The position numbers and the translations under genes were made by a program. Shown piece after piece: positions 25,873 to 34,237 of a stretch of DNA of 64,000 bases. The DNA comes from Bacteroidales bacterium (lineage in GTDB: Bacteria; Bacteroidota; Bacteroidia; Bacteroidales; WRLA01), in the NCBI GenBank assembly GCA_009777825.1, contig WRLA01000006.1, forward strand, positions 1 through 64,000, written 5' to 3'. Position 1 is the stretch's first letter. Each line of letters begins with the position of its first letter. The notes beneath the pieces are model-generated. The model was not told the DNA's origin, ran no database searches, and worked only from the letters and a program-made list of their open reading frames with translations.

Positions 25873-26660
25873 ATACTTGTAAAGTTCTCAAATACAACAT
25901 GTTTCAGACTTTCCATCTCCATCTTTCTTATCGCTGCCGCCGCAAGGTAAACATCGGCAATGTCAACCTCCGCATCATCTGTTTCCAAAAAGAGCGAATC
26001 TATGGGAATTCTAGAAAAGACGGTTTGCAACCTGTCGTCTTTCAACAGTTTGGTGCCGAAAGAGAGCCTCATCTTGCGATTGAGGAGTTGTGATGCTAAT
26101 TCGTAGTTGCCCTGAAATCCGTGGACAATCCATGTTTGGGTTGCTTTTCGGTTTTTATGCAACGACAGGAGTTTGTCCCACGCCTTTACGCAGTGGATGA
26201 TTAGCGGTTTTTGATACTGTTCCGACAGCGAGATGACTTTTTCAAAAACACGCTGCTGTGCCTCCATTCCAGCGCCGCGCACGGCGTCCAATCCGACTTC
26301 GCCGATGGCGACGATGGCGTCGTGTTGCAGTAAATGTTCCAATTGAAACAACTGCTGATCAGCGTTTTCCGCAGTTAGAAACCATGGATGGATGCCGTAG
26401 GAGCAAACGGGACGCACTGATTGCAAATCGGCGTGAGCCAGCCTGTGTGAAAAGTGAGTAGCGACGTCATTGCGAGGGCGATAGCCCGAAGCAACCCATT
26501 GCGCATCAACGCTCTGGATTGCTTCGCTACGCTCGCAATGACGAAAACACAGCGTTTTCACACAGGTGTGAGCGTCGGGCGACGAGATGTCAACAATGGA
26601 GATGACATCGTCGTTATCGCCGGATAGCGGTGGGTGGCGGTGAATATCAACGTATCTCAT
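25836..26660 (-). CDS. TatD-family hydrolase with in-frame repeat insertion
   Basis: The protein has 274 residues. TatD enzymes are metal-dependent TIM-barrel DNases/hydrolases. The HxH metal motif (DIHRHP), YGIHPWF, AIGEVGLDAVRG, LIIHCVKAWD, IVHGFQGN and ETDDAE are all present in order. Between the N-terminal strand and YGIHPWF lie about 42 residues (including HCERSEAIQS) that are a translated palindromic repeat (26442-26566), not part of the fold. The last residues (SLILSSASPRG) come from the IS1380 scar. The start overlaps the end of the RdgB gene by 14 bp. Activity may survive, because the insertion lies in a loop between core strands. Confidence 0.8.
   Translation of the reverse strand: MRYVDIHRHPPLSGDNDDVISIVDISSPDAHTCVKTLCFRHCERSEAIQSVDAQWVASGYRPRNDVATHFSHRLAHADLQSVRPVCSYGIHPWFLTAENADQQLFQLEHLLQHDAIVAIGEVGLDAVRGAGMEAQQRVFEKVISLSEQYQKPLIIHCVKAWDKLLSLHKNRKATQTWIVHGFQGNYELASQLLNRKMRLSFGTKLLKDDRLQTVFSRIPIDSLFLETDDAEVDIADVYLAAAAIRKMEMESLKHVVFENFTSMSLILSSASPRG
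26442..26566. repeat. Palindromic repeat inserted in the TatD coding region
   Basis: The outer arms are a perfect 12-bp inverted repeat (cctgtgtgaaaa at 26442-26453, ttttcacacagg at 26555-26566). Nested within is a 79-bp unit with ends CGTCATTGCG (26465) and CGCAATGACG (26543). The host frame stays open through it. Confidence 0.8.
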
Positions 26661-27228
26661 GTAGGAAAGCGATTAGTTTTTGAGTGGCGATACCGCGATG
26701 GCTGATGCGGTTTTTCTCTTCGAGCGGCATCTCGGCGAAGGTCTCTGTGTAGTCGTCGGGAAGAAAAACGGGGTCGTATCCGAAGCCGTCCGTACCTCGC
26801 TGCATTTCAATGATTTTCCCTTCGACTTTGCCCTCAAAAAAATATCTTTTATCGTCCATAATCAGACAGATAACACTTCTGAAACAGGCTTTTCGATTGG
26901 CAATGCCCTGCAACAGGTGTAAAACTTTGTTCACATTGTCTGCGAAGGTACAGTTTTCGCCTGCGAAACGTGCGGAATAGACGCCGGGGGCGCCCTGCAA
27001 CGCCTCTATCTCCAAGCCGGTGTCATCGGAAAAACAATCTATGCCGAGTTTGTCGTAAACATATTCCGCTTTAATGGCGGCATTGCCTTCCAACGTGTCG
27101 GCTGTTTCGGGAATATCCTCATCGAAGCCCAATTCGTGAAGTCCGATGACTTGGTAAAAACTGCTCAGAAGTTCCTGAATCTCACGCAGTTTGTGGCTGT
27201 TGTGCGTTGCAAAAATGAGTTTTTTCAT
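26647..27228 (-). CDS. rdgB: Non-canonical purine NTP pyrophosphatase (RdgB/HAM1)
   Basis: About 193 residues from the ATG chosen at 27228. The enzyme hydrolyses dITP, ITP and XTP to the monophosphates, keeping deaminated purines out of DNA and RNA. Signatures are the start KKLIFATHNSHKLREI, the DDTGLEIEALQGAPGVYSARFAG block, FGYDPVF and the C-terminal ISHRGIA. The ATG at 27228 is preferred over 27261 because the family begins there and a -7-like box (27259-27266) lies just upstream. It is followed by TatD with a 14-bp overlap. Confidence 0.85.
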   Translation of the reverse strand: MKKLIFATHNSHKLREIQELLSSFYQVIGLHELGFDEDIPETADTLEGNAAIKAEYVYDKLGIDCFSDDTGLEIEALQGAPGVYSARFAGENCTFADNVNKVLHLLQGIANRKACFRSVICLIMDDKRYFFEGKVEGKIIEMQRGTDGFGYDPVFLPDDYTETFAEMPLEEKNRISHRGIATQKLIAFLHEIR

Positions 27229-27447
27229 TTGAATAGGGTTTGTTGTAAATGATGGGTGCAAAAATACGGTTTTTTGTCTGATTTTTCAGCACAGAGTGGG
27301 TATTTTCCGTTGTAAAATGAAAAAAAAGAATAACTTTGTGGTCATTCTATCAAGCAAGTAAGCCAAGATTGTGTTTGGGATTAAATTCCATCACAGAGTA
27401 CGGTTTCTGTTGTTGGTAATGAAATACTTGGTACATTAGAGTCCACA

Positions 27448-27840
27448 TAAAAGACTACATTACGTTAAAACCGCCGGGCTTGATAGTATTTATTAAAAGG
27501 AGGATTTATGTCAAAAAAGAAAGCAAGTAAAGCAAAGAAGCTTAAGACAAAACATGGATTGGCGTTATCATTATCTGCAAAATCAGATGAAAGATTGTGA
27601 AAAGAAGATGGAAAGAGTTTTGCAAGAATACATCGCCACGTTGCCACCTGAACAAACACAAAAAGAATCCTGTACACATTAGTAAAAACAAAAACAGAAT
27701 ACGACGAATCGTTACTCAAAACCAATGAAAGTGAAAGGCTCAAAAAAAGATTAAACAAAATACGAAAAGAAATGGAAAAAATTGAAAATCAACTAGATGA
27801 ACGTACTTGAGAATGTTTGTTATATAAAAGGCACAAAGAT
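27448..27840 (+). mobile_element. Internally deleted IS110-family element
   Basis: From left to right: an end sequence shared with 22788-22850; a short N-terminal frame (MSKKKASKAKKLKTKH, 27508 on); a piece of the central part in another frame (WRYHYLQNQMKDCEKKMERVL); then, after a junction near 27658, the C-terminal tail (ILYTLVKTKTEYDES ... EMEKIENQL) shared with 18590-18765. Large internal parts, including the catalytic domains, are gone. The stretch 27262-27447 contains a promoter-like TAACTTTG and no gene I can support. Confidence 0.7.
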
Positions 27841-27984
27841 GGCTGCAAAAAAGCTAATTATCTGATTGTTAGTCCGGCAAATATCAGAATACCAAAAATA
27901 TGAGGCTCTCGCCCCATTCCCAAACCCGACCTCCCCCTGACTATTCTACACGGGCAATTATTTTTTGTAGTTGCGGAAAAATTG

Positions 27985-27992
27985 TACCTTTG
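27985..27992 (+). promoter_or_regulatory. Promoter of the SpoIIE-radical SAM operon
   Basis: TACCTTTG with a TTTG at 27964-27967 as -33 element (17 bp apart). The ATG follows at 28015. Confidence 0.65.
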
Positions 27993-28014
27993 CAGTTGTA
28001 AATAGGAAAAATAT

Positions 28015-29196
28015 ATGGACGAAAAAATACACATAGAAGTCAATTGCAAACAGAAAAATCATTGGGAAGAGCGTATTTGCGGTGATGTTTTTTTATCAAA
28101 ACGCATTCGCAGTGAAGACAGAACCATCATCGTGCTATCCGACGGCATGGGGCATGGAGTGAAAGCCAACATCCTGGCGACGCTCACGGCAACGATGGCG
28201 CTGAACTTCACCGAAGAACACGCCGACTACGTGAAAACGGCGGAAACCATCATCAACACCTTGCCGGCACGTGCAGAAGGCGTCAGCAGTTACGCCACCT
28301 TTACCATCATTGACATCAACGCTAAAAACGAAGTCGCCATCTTAGAGTACGGGAATCCGGAAACCACCATCATCCGTGGGAAAAAAATCTTCGACCCGGG
28401 CTGGGAAACTGTCACCATCAACACCGCTAAGATTTATGACAACGAAATCCACTTTTGCAAGTTTCAGGCATATCGGGAAGACCGCATCGTCTTCTGTTCC
28501 GACGGCGTAACCCAGTCGGGCTTGGGCTACAAATATACGATGGGATGGGGACGCGAAGCGGTAGTGGAATATGCCCAAAAACTGATTGCCGACACGCCCG
28601 ACATCTCGGCGTCAACGCTGGCGTCGAAAATCGTAACGATGGCGCAAAATAACGACATGATGGATTTGCAGGATGACACAAGTTGTGCCGTTGTCTATTT
28701 TCGTTATCCGCGCCGCCTCCTGATATGCACCGGACCGCCATTCGACAGCAAAAACGATAGGCAGTTCGCCCAAAGAGTAGCCGATTTTAAAGAAAAAATC
28801 ATCATTTGCGGCGCCACTACCTCGCAGATTATCTCCAGAGAACTAAACCGTAAAATCACCTACGACAACGAAATCGCCGACCCGACCCTGCCCCCCATCT
28901 CCATGATGGAAGGAATAGAATTGGTTACCGAAGGAACTATCACCCTGAACCGTGTGGCGCAAATATTAAAAACTTATAGGGATAACCACAACTTCGGAAA
29001 AGGCCCTGCCGACCTAATCATCAAACATCTGCTCAACAGCGAAATCATAGATATGGTGGTAGGAACCAAAATCAACGAAGCCTACCAAGACCCCGCCATG
29101 ATTGACCACATGGACATCCGGCGCGACATCGTGAAACGCATCGTGGAGGTGCTGGAAGAGAAGTTTATGAAAGAGACCTCGTTGCAATATGTCTGA
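28015..29196 (+). CDS. SpoIIE-family protein phosphatase
   Basis: The protein has 393 residues. The N-terminal 230 form a PP2C-like SpoIIE phosphatase with the metal-binding motifs CGDVF, LSDGMGHG, FCSDGVTQ and DDTSCAVV. The rest (about 245-393) is a separate domain of unknown role (KEKIIICGATTSQIISREL ... GPADLIIKHLL). SpoIIE phosphatases reverse serine/threonine phosphorylation in partner-switching regulation, but no anti-sigma or STAS partner lies nearby. It overlaps the radical SAM gene by 8 bp. In other anaerobes such pairs occur near [FeFe]-hydrogenases; none is in this window. Confidence 0.8.
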   Translation: MDEKIHIEVNCKQKNHWEERICGDVFLSKRIRSEDRTIIVLSDGMGHGVKANILATLTATMALNFTEEHADYVKTAETIINTLPARAEGVSSYATFTIIDINAKNEVAILEYGNPETTIIRGKKIFDPGWETVTINTAKIYDNEIHFCKFQAYREDRIVFCSDGVTQSGLGYKYTMGWGREAVVEYAQKLIADTPDISASTLASKIVTMAQNNDMMDLQDDTSCAVVYFRYPRRLLICTGPPFDSKNDRQFAQRVADFKEKIIICGATTSQIISRELNRKITYDNEIADPTLPPISMMEGIELVTEGTITLNRVAQILKTYRDNHNFGKGPADLIIKHLLNSEIIDMVVGTKINEAYQDPAMIDHMDIRRDIVKRIVEVLEEKFMKETSLQYV

Positions 29197-30115
29197 GACC
29201 AACATCATTTTAACTCTGAGACAGTGCCATTTATGTCCGCGTCGCTGCGGCGTTGACCGCACTGCGGGAGCATTGGGATACTGCAAGTCGGGCATCAAAC
29301 CCTTGGTCTCTTCCGTCTGCATTCATCATGGCGAAGAACCTGCCATTTCGGGAGAAAAAGGAATCTGCAACGTGTTTTTCGCCCACTGTAACCTCCGGTG
29401 CGTCTATTGCCAAAATTATCAAATCAGTCGAAATGACGGTGAAACAGTTGAATATGAATACAATAAAGACAGATTTGTCAGGGAAATCATCAGCGTGATG
29501 GAAAAAACAAAAACCGACATGCTCGGCTTTGTCTCCCCCACACATTTTTCACTGCAAATGGTTGAAGTCATACAAATACTTCACCGTCAAGGTTATACGC
29601 CCACCGTCGTCTATAACACCAATGGCTATGAAACGCCCGACATCTTGGAATATCTCGCTGATTATGTGGATGTTTATCTCCCCGACTTCAAATATTCCGA
29701 CAACGCCTTATCTGCCCGTTTCTCGGACGTCGCCAATTATGTTGAAAAAACCGTTGATGCACTGAAACTCATGTACAGGCAAAAAGGCGCAAAGTTAACA
29801 CTTGACAATCACGGAATTGCACGCAACGGCATCATCATACGGCACCTGGTTTTGCCCGGGTATGTCGAAAACAGCAAAGGCGTACTGCGAGCCATTGCCA
29901 ACATTGACCCAGACCTCCATATCTCGCTGATGTCGCAGTACTATCCACCCCGCCCACTCCCAATTCCGGAACTCAACCGGAATTTATATCATGCTGAATA
30001 TGAAATAATTATAGACGAAATGGAAACACTCGGCTTGGAAAACGGCTGGATACAGGAATTGGAAAGCGCCGAAAATTACCAACCGGACTTCGACAGGAGG
30101 CATCCATTTGAATAA
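29189..30115 (+). CDS. Radical SAM protein, PflA-related
   Basis: The protein has 308 residues. The 4Fe-4S cluster motif is Cys-x3-Cys-x2-Cys (CNLRCVYC). Before it, HLCPRRCGVDR and GYCKSG carry four more cysteines that could hold a second cluster, as in the PflA-like subfamily with N-terminal CPRxC. The GICNVFFAHC and HGEEPAISG blocks and the downstream TIM-barrel parts (TNGYETPDILEYL, DVYLPDFKY, RHLVLPGYVENS) match that group. Such proteins generate a 5'-deoxyadenosyl radical, sometimes to activate glycyl-radical enzymes. The target is unknown. It is the second gene of the operon with the SpoIIE phosphatase. Confidence 0.85.
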   Translation: MSETNIILTLRQCHLCPRRCGVDRTAGALGYCKSGIKPLVSSVCIHHGEEPAISGEKGICNVFFAHCNLRCVYCQNYQISRNDGETVEYEYNKDRFVREIISVMEKTKTDMLGFVSPTHFSLQMVEVIQILHRQGYTPTVVYNTNGYETPDILEYLADYVDVYLPDFKYSDNALSARFSDVANYVEKTVDALKLMYRQKGAKLTLDNHGIARNGIIIRHLVLPGYVENSKGVLRAIANIDPDLHISLMSQYYPPRPLPIPELNRNLYHAEYEIIIDEMETLGLENGWIQELESAENYQPDFDRRHPFE

Positions 30116-30238
30116 GGGATTGTAATTTCATCATACATGGTTCTCTCTCTTATGTAACAAAAATGCAACCTATTCATTTTCAATTCATTTTGAATTTGTA
30201 TTTTCACTGTATTATATCTTTTATGTACCGTAAAGATT

Positions 30239-30529
30239 ATGTTACTCCTTGAGGGTGTAAGGGATATCTTTATTGGAATCCGGAAGAACCTCGTTATGAA
30301 TACAACTTTCGGTATGACACAACCCAACCCATTGAAAGCATATACCCAAAACAGAATCCTGTACGTCAGCGGACTCATCGTCGGCGAAACATGGCGCGTG
30401 TATGACATCTTGGAAAAACTTGTGTATCAAGGTGTTGCTGCCGATGAAACGGCGAACGTCGCGCTACCGGTTAGCGGCGTGTATATCATTCGGTCGGGAA
30501 GTAGGACGGGAAAGGTGGTGGCGAGGTAG
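30239..30529 (+). pseudogene. Orphan T9SS sorting-domain fragment
   Basis: The frame of 96 codons ends with NRILYVSGLIVGETWRVYDI, VYQGVAADETANVALP and GVYIIRSGSRTGKVVAR, a complete type A T9SS sorting domain. No signal peptide or cargo domain precedes it; the first 30 codons are ordinary sequence without a start context. It is most likely the leftover 3' end of a secreted protein gene. Confidence 0.7.
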
Positions 30530-30543
30530 TTGAGAGTTGAGAA

Positions 30544-30662
30544 CTGAGGTGAATGTCTGAACCATGATTTTCAGGATTAGAGGATTAGCGTGATTGGATA
30601 GATTTAAAAATTTAAAGAGATAAAAAAAAACTCTGTGTAACCTGCCTGTGCCTCTGTGCTGA
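30544..30662. repeat. Interspersed repeat fragments
   Basis: A gaaccatgattttcaggattagagg unit (complement of the aatcctgaaatcatg...catggttcag unit near 18795-18825) is followed by an actctgtgtaacctgcctgtgcctctgtgctgaa unit. The block ends about 34 bp after the stop of the GroES-like gene on the minus strand. Confidence 0.55.
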
Positions 30663-30695
30663 AAATAATTATAATTATCTCACCCGCAACGTATT

Positions 30696-31076
30696 TTATA
30701 CATCGAGATCCCGTTCTACGAGCAGGATATTGTGCTGATTGACGATAAAGTATCTTTCGTCGTCGTAGATGATTTCGACGCTGTTTCTTTGCAGGAAGAG
30801 CGCCAGGTCGCTTTCCTGTACTTGGAGAGGCATGTAGCGTTGCATGTTGTCGGATTGTTTCCAGAGGTTGTCGGTGTCGTCGTTGATGTTGGGGATGGGG
30901 TATCCCGGTCCTGTTTTGATAATATATCCTCTTTGGACTTCCTCTTTCTCTTTATATCCCGGAGGCAAAAAGAGACCGCTTTTTGTGATTTTTTCCTCTT
31001 TGGTAGGTTTTATCAAGGCTCTGTCGCCGATGATGTGTACCTTTTGCATTTTATTGTTGTTGGGTGTCATTGCCAA
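30696..31076 (-). CDS. GroES-like co-chaperonin family protein
   Basis: The protein has 126 residues. It has the Cpn10 beta-barrel pattern: GDRALIKP, a mobile-loop position (KEEKITKSGLFLPPGYKEK), RGYIIKTGPG and a final VNQHNILLVERDLDV strand. It is longer than GroES (about 95) owing to an insertion of about 25 residues in the roof region (NINDDTDNLWKQSDNMQRYM). No groEL lies next to it, so this is probably a second, divergent family member and not the main GroES. It overlaps the phosphopantetheinyl transferase gene by 10 bp and is likely co-transcribed with it. Confidence 0.75.
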   Translation of the reverse strand: MAMTPNNNKMQKVHIIGDRALIKPTKEEKITKSGLFLPPGYKEKEEVQRGYIIKTGPGYPIPNINDDTDNLWKQSDNMQRYMPLQVQESDLALFLQRNSVEIIYDDERYFIVNQHNILLVERDLDV

Positions 31077-31807
31077 TAAATTTTCGGCGAAGGTACAACT
31101 TTTTTTGGTGTATTCAACAGAAATTTTAGCACCTCAAACTTTTTCTTAACCTTTTTTTCGGGAAATGGGAATGTATTTACGCAGACGGTGATAATCTGTT
31201 GTTGGTCTGTTTCGTATTGAAAAACCGTGCAATCCTGCACTTTGCCATCTTCGTATATTTTTATTTCGTCTCCATGATGTTGTATTTCAAAGGAATTGAG
31301 CGGTTTTGATAATCCGTCGCCCGTCATTTTCAGGTAGGCTTCTTTGACTGTCCAGAGGCGTAGAAAGGCGTGTGAACGTTGTTGTGGGGGCGTTTTTTGC
31401 AGAAACTCCGCTTCCGCCGGAGTGAAAAAGCGTTCGGCAATCATCGGATTGACTTTTCTGGCGCCGGATTCGACGTCTATGCCGACTTCGTGATGGTCGC
31501 AGAACGCAACGGCGACGATGCCGCCGCCATGCGAGATGTTGAACTTAAAATCAGGAAAGTCGGGAAAAAAAGGTTTCCCTTTTTCATGGAAATCAATCCG
31601 TATCTCTACCGGAGGAACGCCGTAGCGCGATGACGCCTCCAGACGGCACATCGCCCAACCTAATATTTTTTCGATTTTATCCTTCTCTTTACGGGTGCGT
31701 TCGACGGATTGCCGCTCCCGCTCTCCGAGCAACGCCATGAAAGAACTTTGGAGCGGGGCGAAAGAGGAAATGTCGGGGCGTTCTATGGTGTATATTTTTG
31801 TACTCAT
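31067..31807 (-). CDS. 4'-phosphopantetheinyl transferase superfamily protein
   Basis: The protein has 246 residues. It transfers 4'-phosphopantetheine from CoA to a serine of carrier proteins (fatty acid, polyketide or peptide synthesis). The Sfp-type signatures are visible: FNISHGGGIVAVAF, GIDVESGARK with the metal-binding aspartate and WTVKEAYLKMTGDGL. The size fits the Sfp group and not the short AcpS. It begins an operon with the GroES-like gene from a -7 box at 31860-31867. Confidence 0.85.
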   Translation of the reverse strand: MSTKIYTIERPDISSFAPLQSSFMALLGERERQSVERTRKEKDKIEKILGWAMCRLEASSRYGVPPVEIRIDFHEKGKPFFPDFPDFKFNISHGGGIVAVAFCDHHEVGIDVESGARKVNPMIAERFFTPAEAEFLQKTPPQQRSHAFLRLWTVKEAYLKMTGDGLSKPLNSFEIQHHGDEIKIYEDGKVQDCTVFQYETDQQQIITVCVNTFPFPEKKVKKKFEVLKFLLNTPKKVVPSPKIYWQ

Positions 31808-31859
31808 GATTTGATAATCATAAAACTACTATTTTGTCCTTTCTATCTTTATTCAGGTG

Positions 31860-31867
31860 CAAAGATA
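31860..31867 (-). promoter_or_regulatory. Promoter of the phosphopantetheinyl transferase operon
   Basis: TATCTTTG on the minus strand, 53 bp before the ATG at 31807. Confidence 0.55.
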
Positions 31868-31894
31868 ATATTTTTTTATTATTGGGGGCAATAA

Positions 31895-32203
31895 TCATGT
31901 GATTTTTAATAAAATGGGGGGCAATGGAAGGATAATAGATTTAAGAGCAGAGCAACCGCAAAAAGCTAGATCTCCAATCGTTGTAACCCCGTCTGGAATG
32001 GTAATGGATTTAAGAGTAAAGCAATGCTCAAAAGCCTTACCTCCAATCGTAATAACGCCGTTTGGAATGGTAATAGAGTCAAGAGCCTTACACCAGTAAA
32101 AAGCCCCACTTCCAATCGTTGTAACACCGTTTTCTATCACAACAGTAATAATAGATTCTTGATATTCAAACCACGGTGCACCGCTAATCTTCCCACGATT
32201 CAT
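31895..32203 (-). pseudogene. BspA-type leucine-rich repeat fragment
   Basis: The frame of 102 codons contains three LRR_5 units (VTTIGSGAFYWCKALDSITIP, VITIGGKAFEHCFTLKSITIP, VTTIGDLAFCGCSALKSIILP style). BspA-like proteins are surface adhesins of several hundred residues with a signal peptide and sorting domain. Here both are missing, and the protein begins in the GAPWFEY linker that normally precedes the repeats. It is a remnant. Confidence 0.7.
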
Positions 32204-32223
32204 CTACAAAAACATATTTCATT

Positions 32224-32478
32224 TTACACTTCGATTAAAGATTTCTCAAACGATTTTCTTCCTCTTAATTTTTCTATTGCAGAATCCAATCTTGCTTCGT
32301 TTTTTCGAGACGATAGTTCATGATTTGTAGTTACCAATGAATTATATTCTCCTAGCGAAATGATTGCTACATTTTCATTTTCCCCATGATTAACCATTAA
32401 AGATTCGAAATTACTTGAAACTTTGTCGAGATATGTTTCCACATTTTGACCGAAATCTGAAATATTTGCTACTATCAT
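32224..32478 (-). CDS. Orphan Phd/YefM-type antitoxin
   Basis: The protein has 84 residues. The N-terminus (MIVANISDFGQNVETYLDKVS) and AIISLGEYNSL are typical of Phd/YefM antitoxins, which repress their own operon and block a cognate RelE-like toxin. No toxin gene follows; an LRR fragment lies in its place. It may have been left behind after loss of the toxin. A -7 box lies at 32501-32508. Confidence 0.75.
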   Translation of the reverse strand: MIVANISDFGQNVETYLDKVSSNFESLMVNHGENENVAIISLGEYNSLVTTNHELSSRKNEARLDSAIEKLRGRKSFEKSLIEV

Positions 32479-32500
32479 AATCTATTTTATTTCAACGCTG

Positions 32501-32508
32501 CAAAGATA
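32501..32508 (-). promoter_or_regulatory. Promoter of the orphan antitoxin gene
   Basis: TATCTTTG on the minus strand, 23 bp before the ATG. A second candidate (TACATTTG) lies at 32532-32539. Confidence 0.55.
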
Positions 32509-32561
32509 CGCTTTTTGTTTATAATCAGGTGCAAATGTACGATTTTTCAATAAATAATCAT

Positions 32562-33536
32562 CTATCCTCCCAAAATCTCCGCCATCCGCCTCACCTCAAT
32601 ATTTCCTCCTGAGAGGATGATGCCGGTTTTTTTCCCGATAAACTTGCTGACGTTTTCCATGACCACGGCTAACGCTACCGCCGCCGATGGCTCTACGACG
32701 ATTTTCATCTTATCGAAGATGCGTTTCATGGCTGCGACGATGGCTTCTTCGGAGACGGGATAGATGTCGTAAACGTAGTTGGCGATGATGGGGAAGGTGT
32801 ATGAGCCGAGCGAGGTGCGCAGTCCGTCGGCGATGGTATTGGGCTGCCGGACGGGGATTAGTTTTCCCGAATAGAACGACTGTGCGGCGTCGTCGGCGCC
32901 TTCCGGCTCTCCGGCGATGACGCGGATGTTGTTGCCGAAATAGCGTGCTGAAAGAGCCGTGCCGCTGAGCAGTCCGCCGCCGCCGACCGGCGCGATGATG
33001 AGGTCTAAGTTGTCGTCGCACTGTTCTATCAGTTCTTTGCAGGCGGTAGCCTGTCCGGTGATGGTGCGTAGGTTGTTGTAGGGGTGGATTTCGATGGCGC
33101 CCGTCTGCTGTTGGATTTGTTGCAGGGCGGCTTCTCTGGCTTCGAGGATGGGTTCGCAGAAGAAGATCTTGCCGCCGTAGTTTCTTACTGCTTCTATCTT
33201 CACTTTTTCCGAGTTTTGGGGCATCACGATGAAGGCTTTTGTCCCAAACAACTTGGCGGCGCGTGCCAAGGCGGCGGCGTGGTTTCCCGATGAGTGGGTG
33301 CATACGCCGCGTTGTCGCTCTTCGGGCGTCAGTTGGAGTAGGTTGTTACACGCGCCCCGCGACTTGAACGAGCCGGCTTGTTGAAAGTTTTCGCATTTGA
33401 AGAACAACTCCGTATTGTAACGCTCGTTGATGTCGTCGCACGTCAACACGGGCGTGCGACGGATGTATGGCGCTATGCGGTGAGCGGCATTGACGATGTC
33501 GTCTTTTTCAGGGGGGAAAAAATTGATGTCTACCAT
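32562..33536 (-). CDS. Threonine dehydratase / serine racemase-type PLP enzyme
   Basis: The protein has 324 residues, fold type II PLP enzyme. The lysine that binds PLP lies in GSFKSRGA, the phosphate loop is GGGGLLSG, and SSGNHAAALA binds the substrate carboxylate. The length without a C-terminal ACT domain fits the catabolic threonine ammonia-lyase or serine racemase group, not biosynthetic IlvA (about 500 residues). Products would be 2-oxobutyrate from threonine or pyruvate and D-serine from serine. It stands alone between the antitoxin and a palindromic repeat. Confidence 0.85.
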   Translation of the reverse strand: MVDINFFPPEKDDIVNAAHRIAPYIRRTPVLTCDDINERYNTELFFKCENFQQAGSFKSRGACNNLLQLTPEERQRGVCTHSSGNHAAALARAAKLFGTKAFIVMPQNSEKVKIEAVRNYGGKIFFCEPILEAREAALQQIQQQTGAIEIHPYNNLRTITGQATACKELIEQCDDNLDLIIAPVGGGGLLSGTALSARYFGNNIRVIAGEPEGADDAAQSFYSGKLIPVRQPNTIADGLRTSLGSYTFPIIANYVYDIYPVSEEAIVAAMKRIFDKMKIVVEPSAAVALAVVMENVSKFIGKKTGIILSGGNIEVRRMAEILGG

Positions 33537-33545
33537 TATTCAAAG

Positions 33546-33633
33546 TATTAACCGCAAAGGACGCAAAGAAAAACCACAAAGGACGCAATGGCGTTATTGC
33601 CTCCTTTGTGCTTTCTTAGCGTTCTTTGCGGTG
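33546..33633. repeat. Palindromic repeat after the thioredoxin gene
   Basis: accgcaaaggacgcaaag (left) pairs with cgttctttgcggt (right), with a further accacaaagg / cctttgtg pair inside. It ends about 5 bp past the stop of the thioredoxin gene (minus strand) and may serve as its terminator. Confidence 0.65.
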
Positions 33634-33638
33634 AACAA

Positions 33639-34169
33639 CTACTGCGTTTTAACCCACTCCTCGTAGGATGTTTCTTCGTAAGCGCCCGATGAGTAGTATT
33701 GTAGGATTTGCAGAAATTCTGCGATGTCCTTAACGGGAGCGAAATCCTTGGTGAAATAGTGTTTTCCGATTTTTTCGCCATCCTTGTTCAGGAAAACGAA
33801 TGTAGGAAAGCCCATTATACCATCCACTAACATGATAGCGTAGATGTTGGTTCCATGCTCTTCATTGCCTGAGTAGGGGTACGACTGACCTTTAACGACA
33901 ACGTTTTCTCTGGTTCTCGCGTCGAATTTTGTAGCGATAAAGTTTCTCTTCAACACGCCGACTACCGTGGTGTCTGCCAGGATGGTCTCTTCGGTGGTGG
34001 TACACAAATCGCAAGGTGTAGTGTAAACGTAGATGACGCTGATTTTGTTCTGTCCGGTCTCTGCGTTGACTACTTTGGTGAAATCTTGCCAATCGGGCTG
34101 AATTTTTTGTTGAGAAAATCCAACGGCGGCAATCCCTGCGAAAAATAAAATGATGATGATCTTCTTCAT
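33639..34169 (-). CDS. Exported thioredoxin-fold protein
   Basis: The protein has 176 residues. A signal peptide (KKIIIILFFAGIAAVGFSQ) directs it to the periplasm. The thioredoxin core is recognisable by VIYVYTTPCDLCTTTE with a CxxC (CDLC) and by the cis-proline region GFPTFVFLNKDG. It belongs to the DUF255/thioredoxin-7-like group of Bacteroidetes. The likely role is oxidoreduction or repair of exported protein cysteines, but no partner is nearby. Confidence 0.8.
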   Translation of the reverse strand: MKKIIIILFFAGIAAVGFSQQKIQPDWQDFTKVVNAETGQNKISVIYVYTTPCDLCTTTEETILADTTVVGVLKRNFIATKFDARTRENVVVKGQSYPYSGNEEHGTNIYAIMLVDGIMGFPTFVFLNKDGEKIGKHYFTKDFAPVKDIAEFLQILQYYSSGAYEETSYEEWVKTQ

Positions 34170-34237
34170 AAGATGAAAATTTAAGTTTTTAAAAATAAGA
34201 TTAAAACTATAAACAAAATCTGTGCCATTTTATTGTA

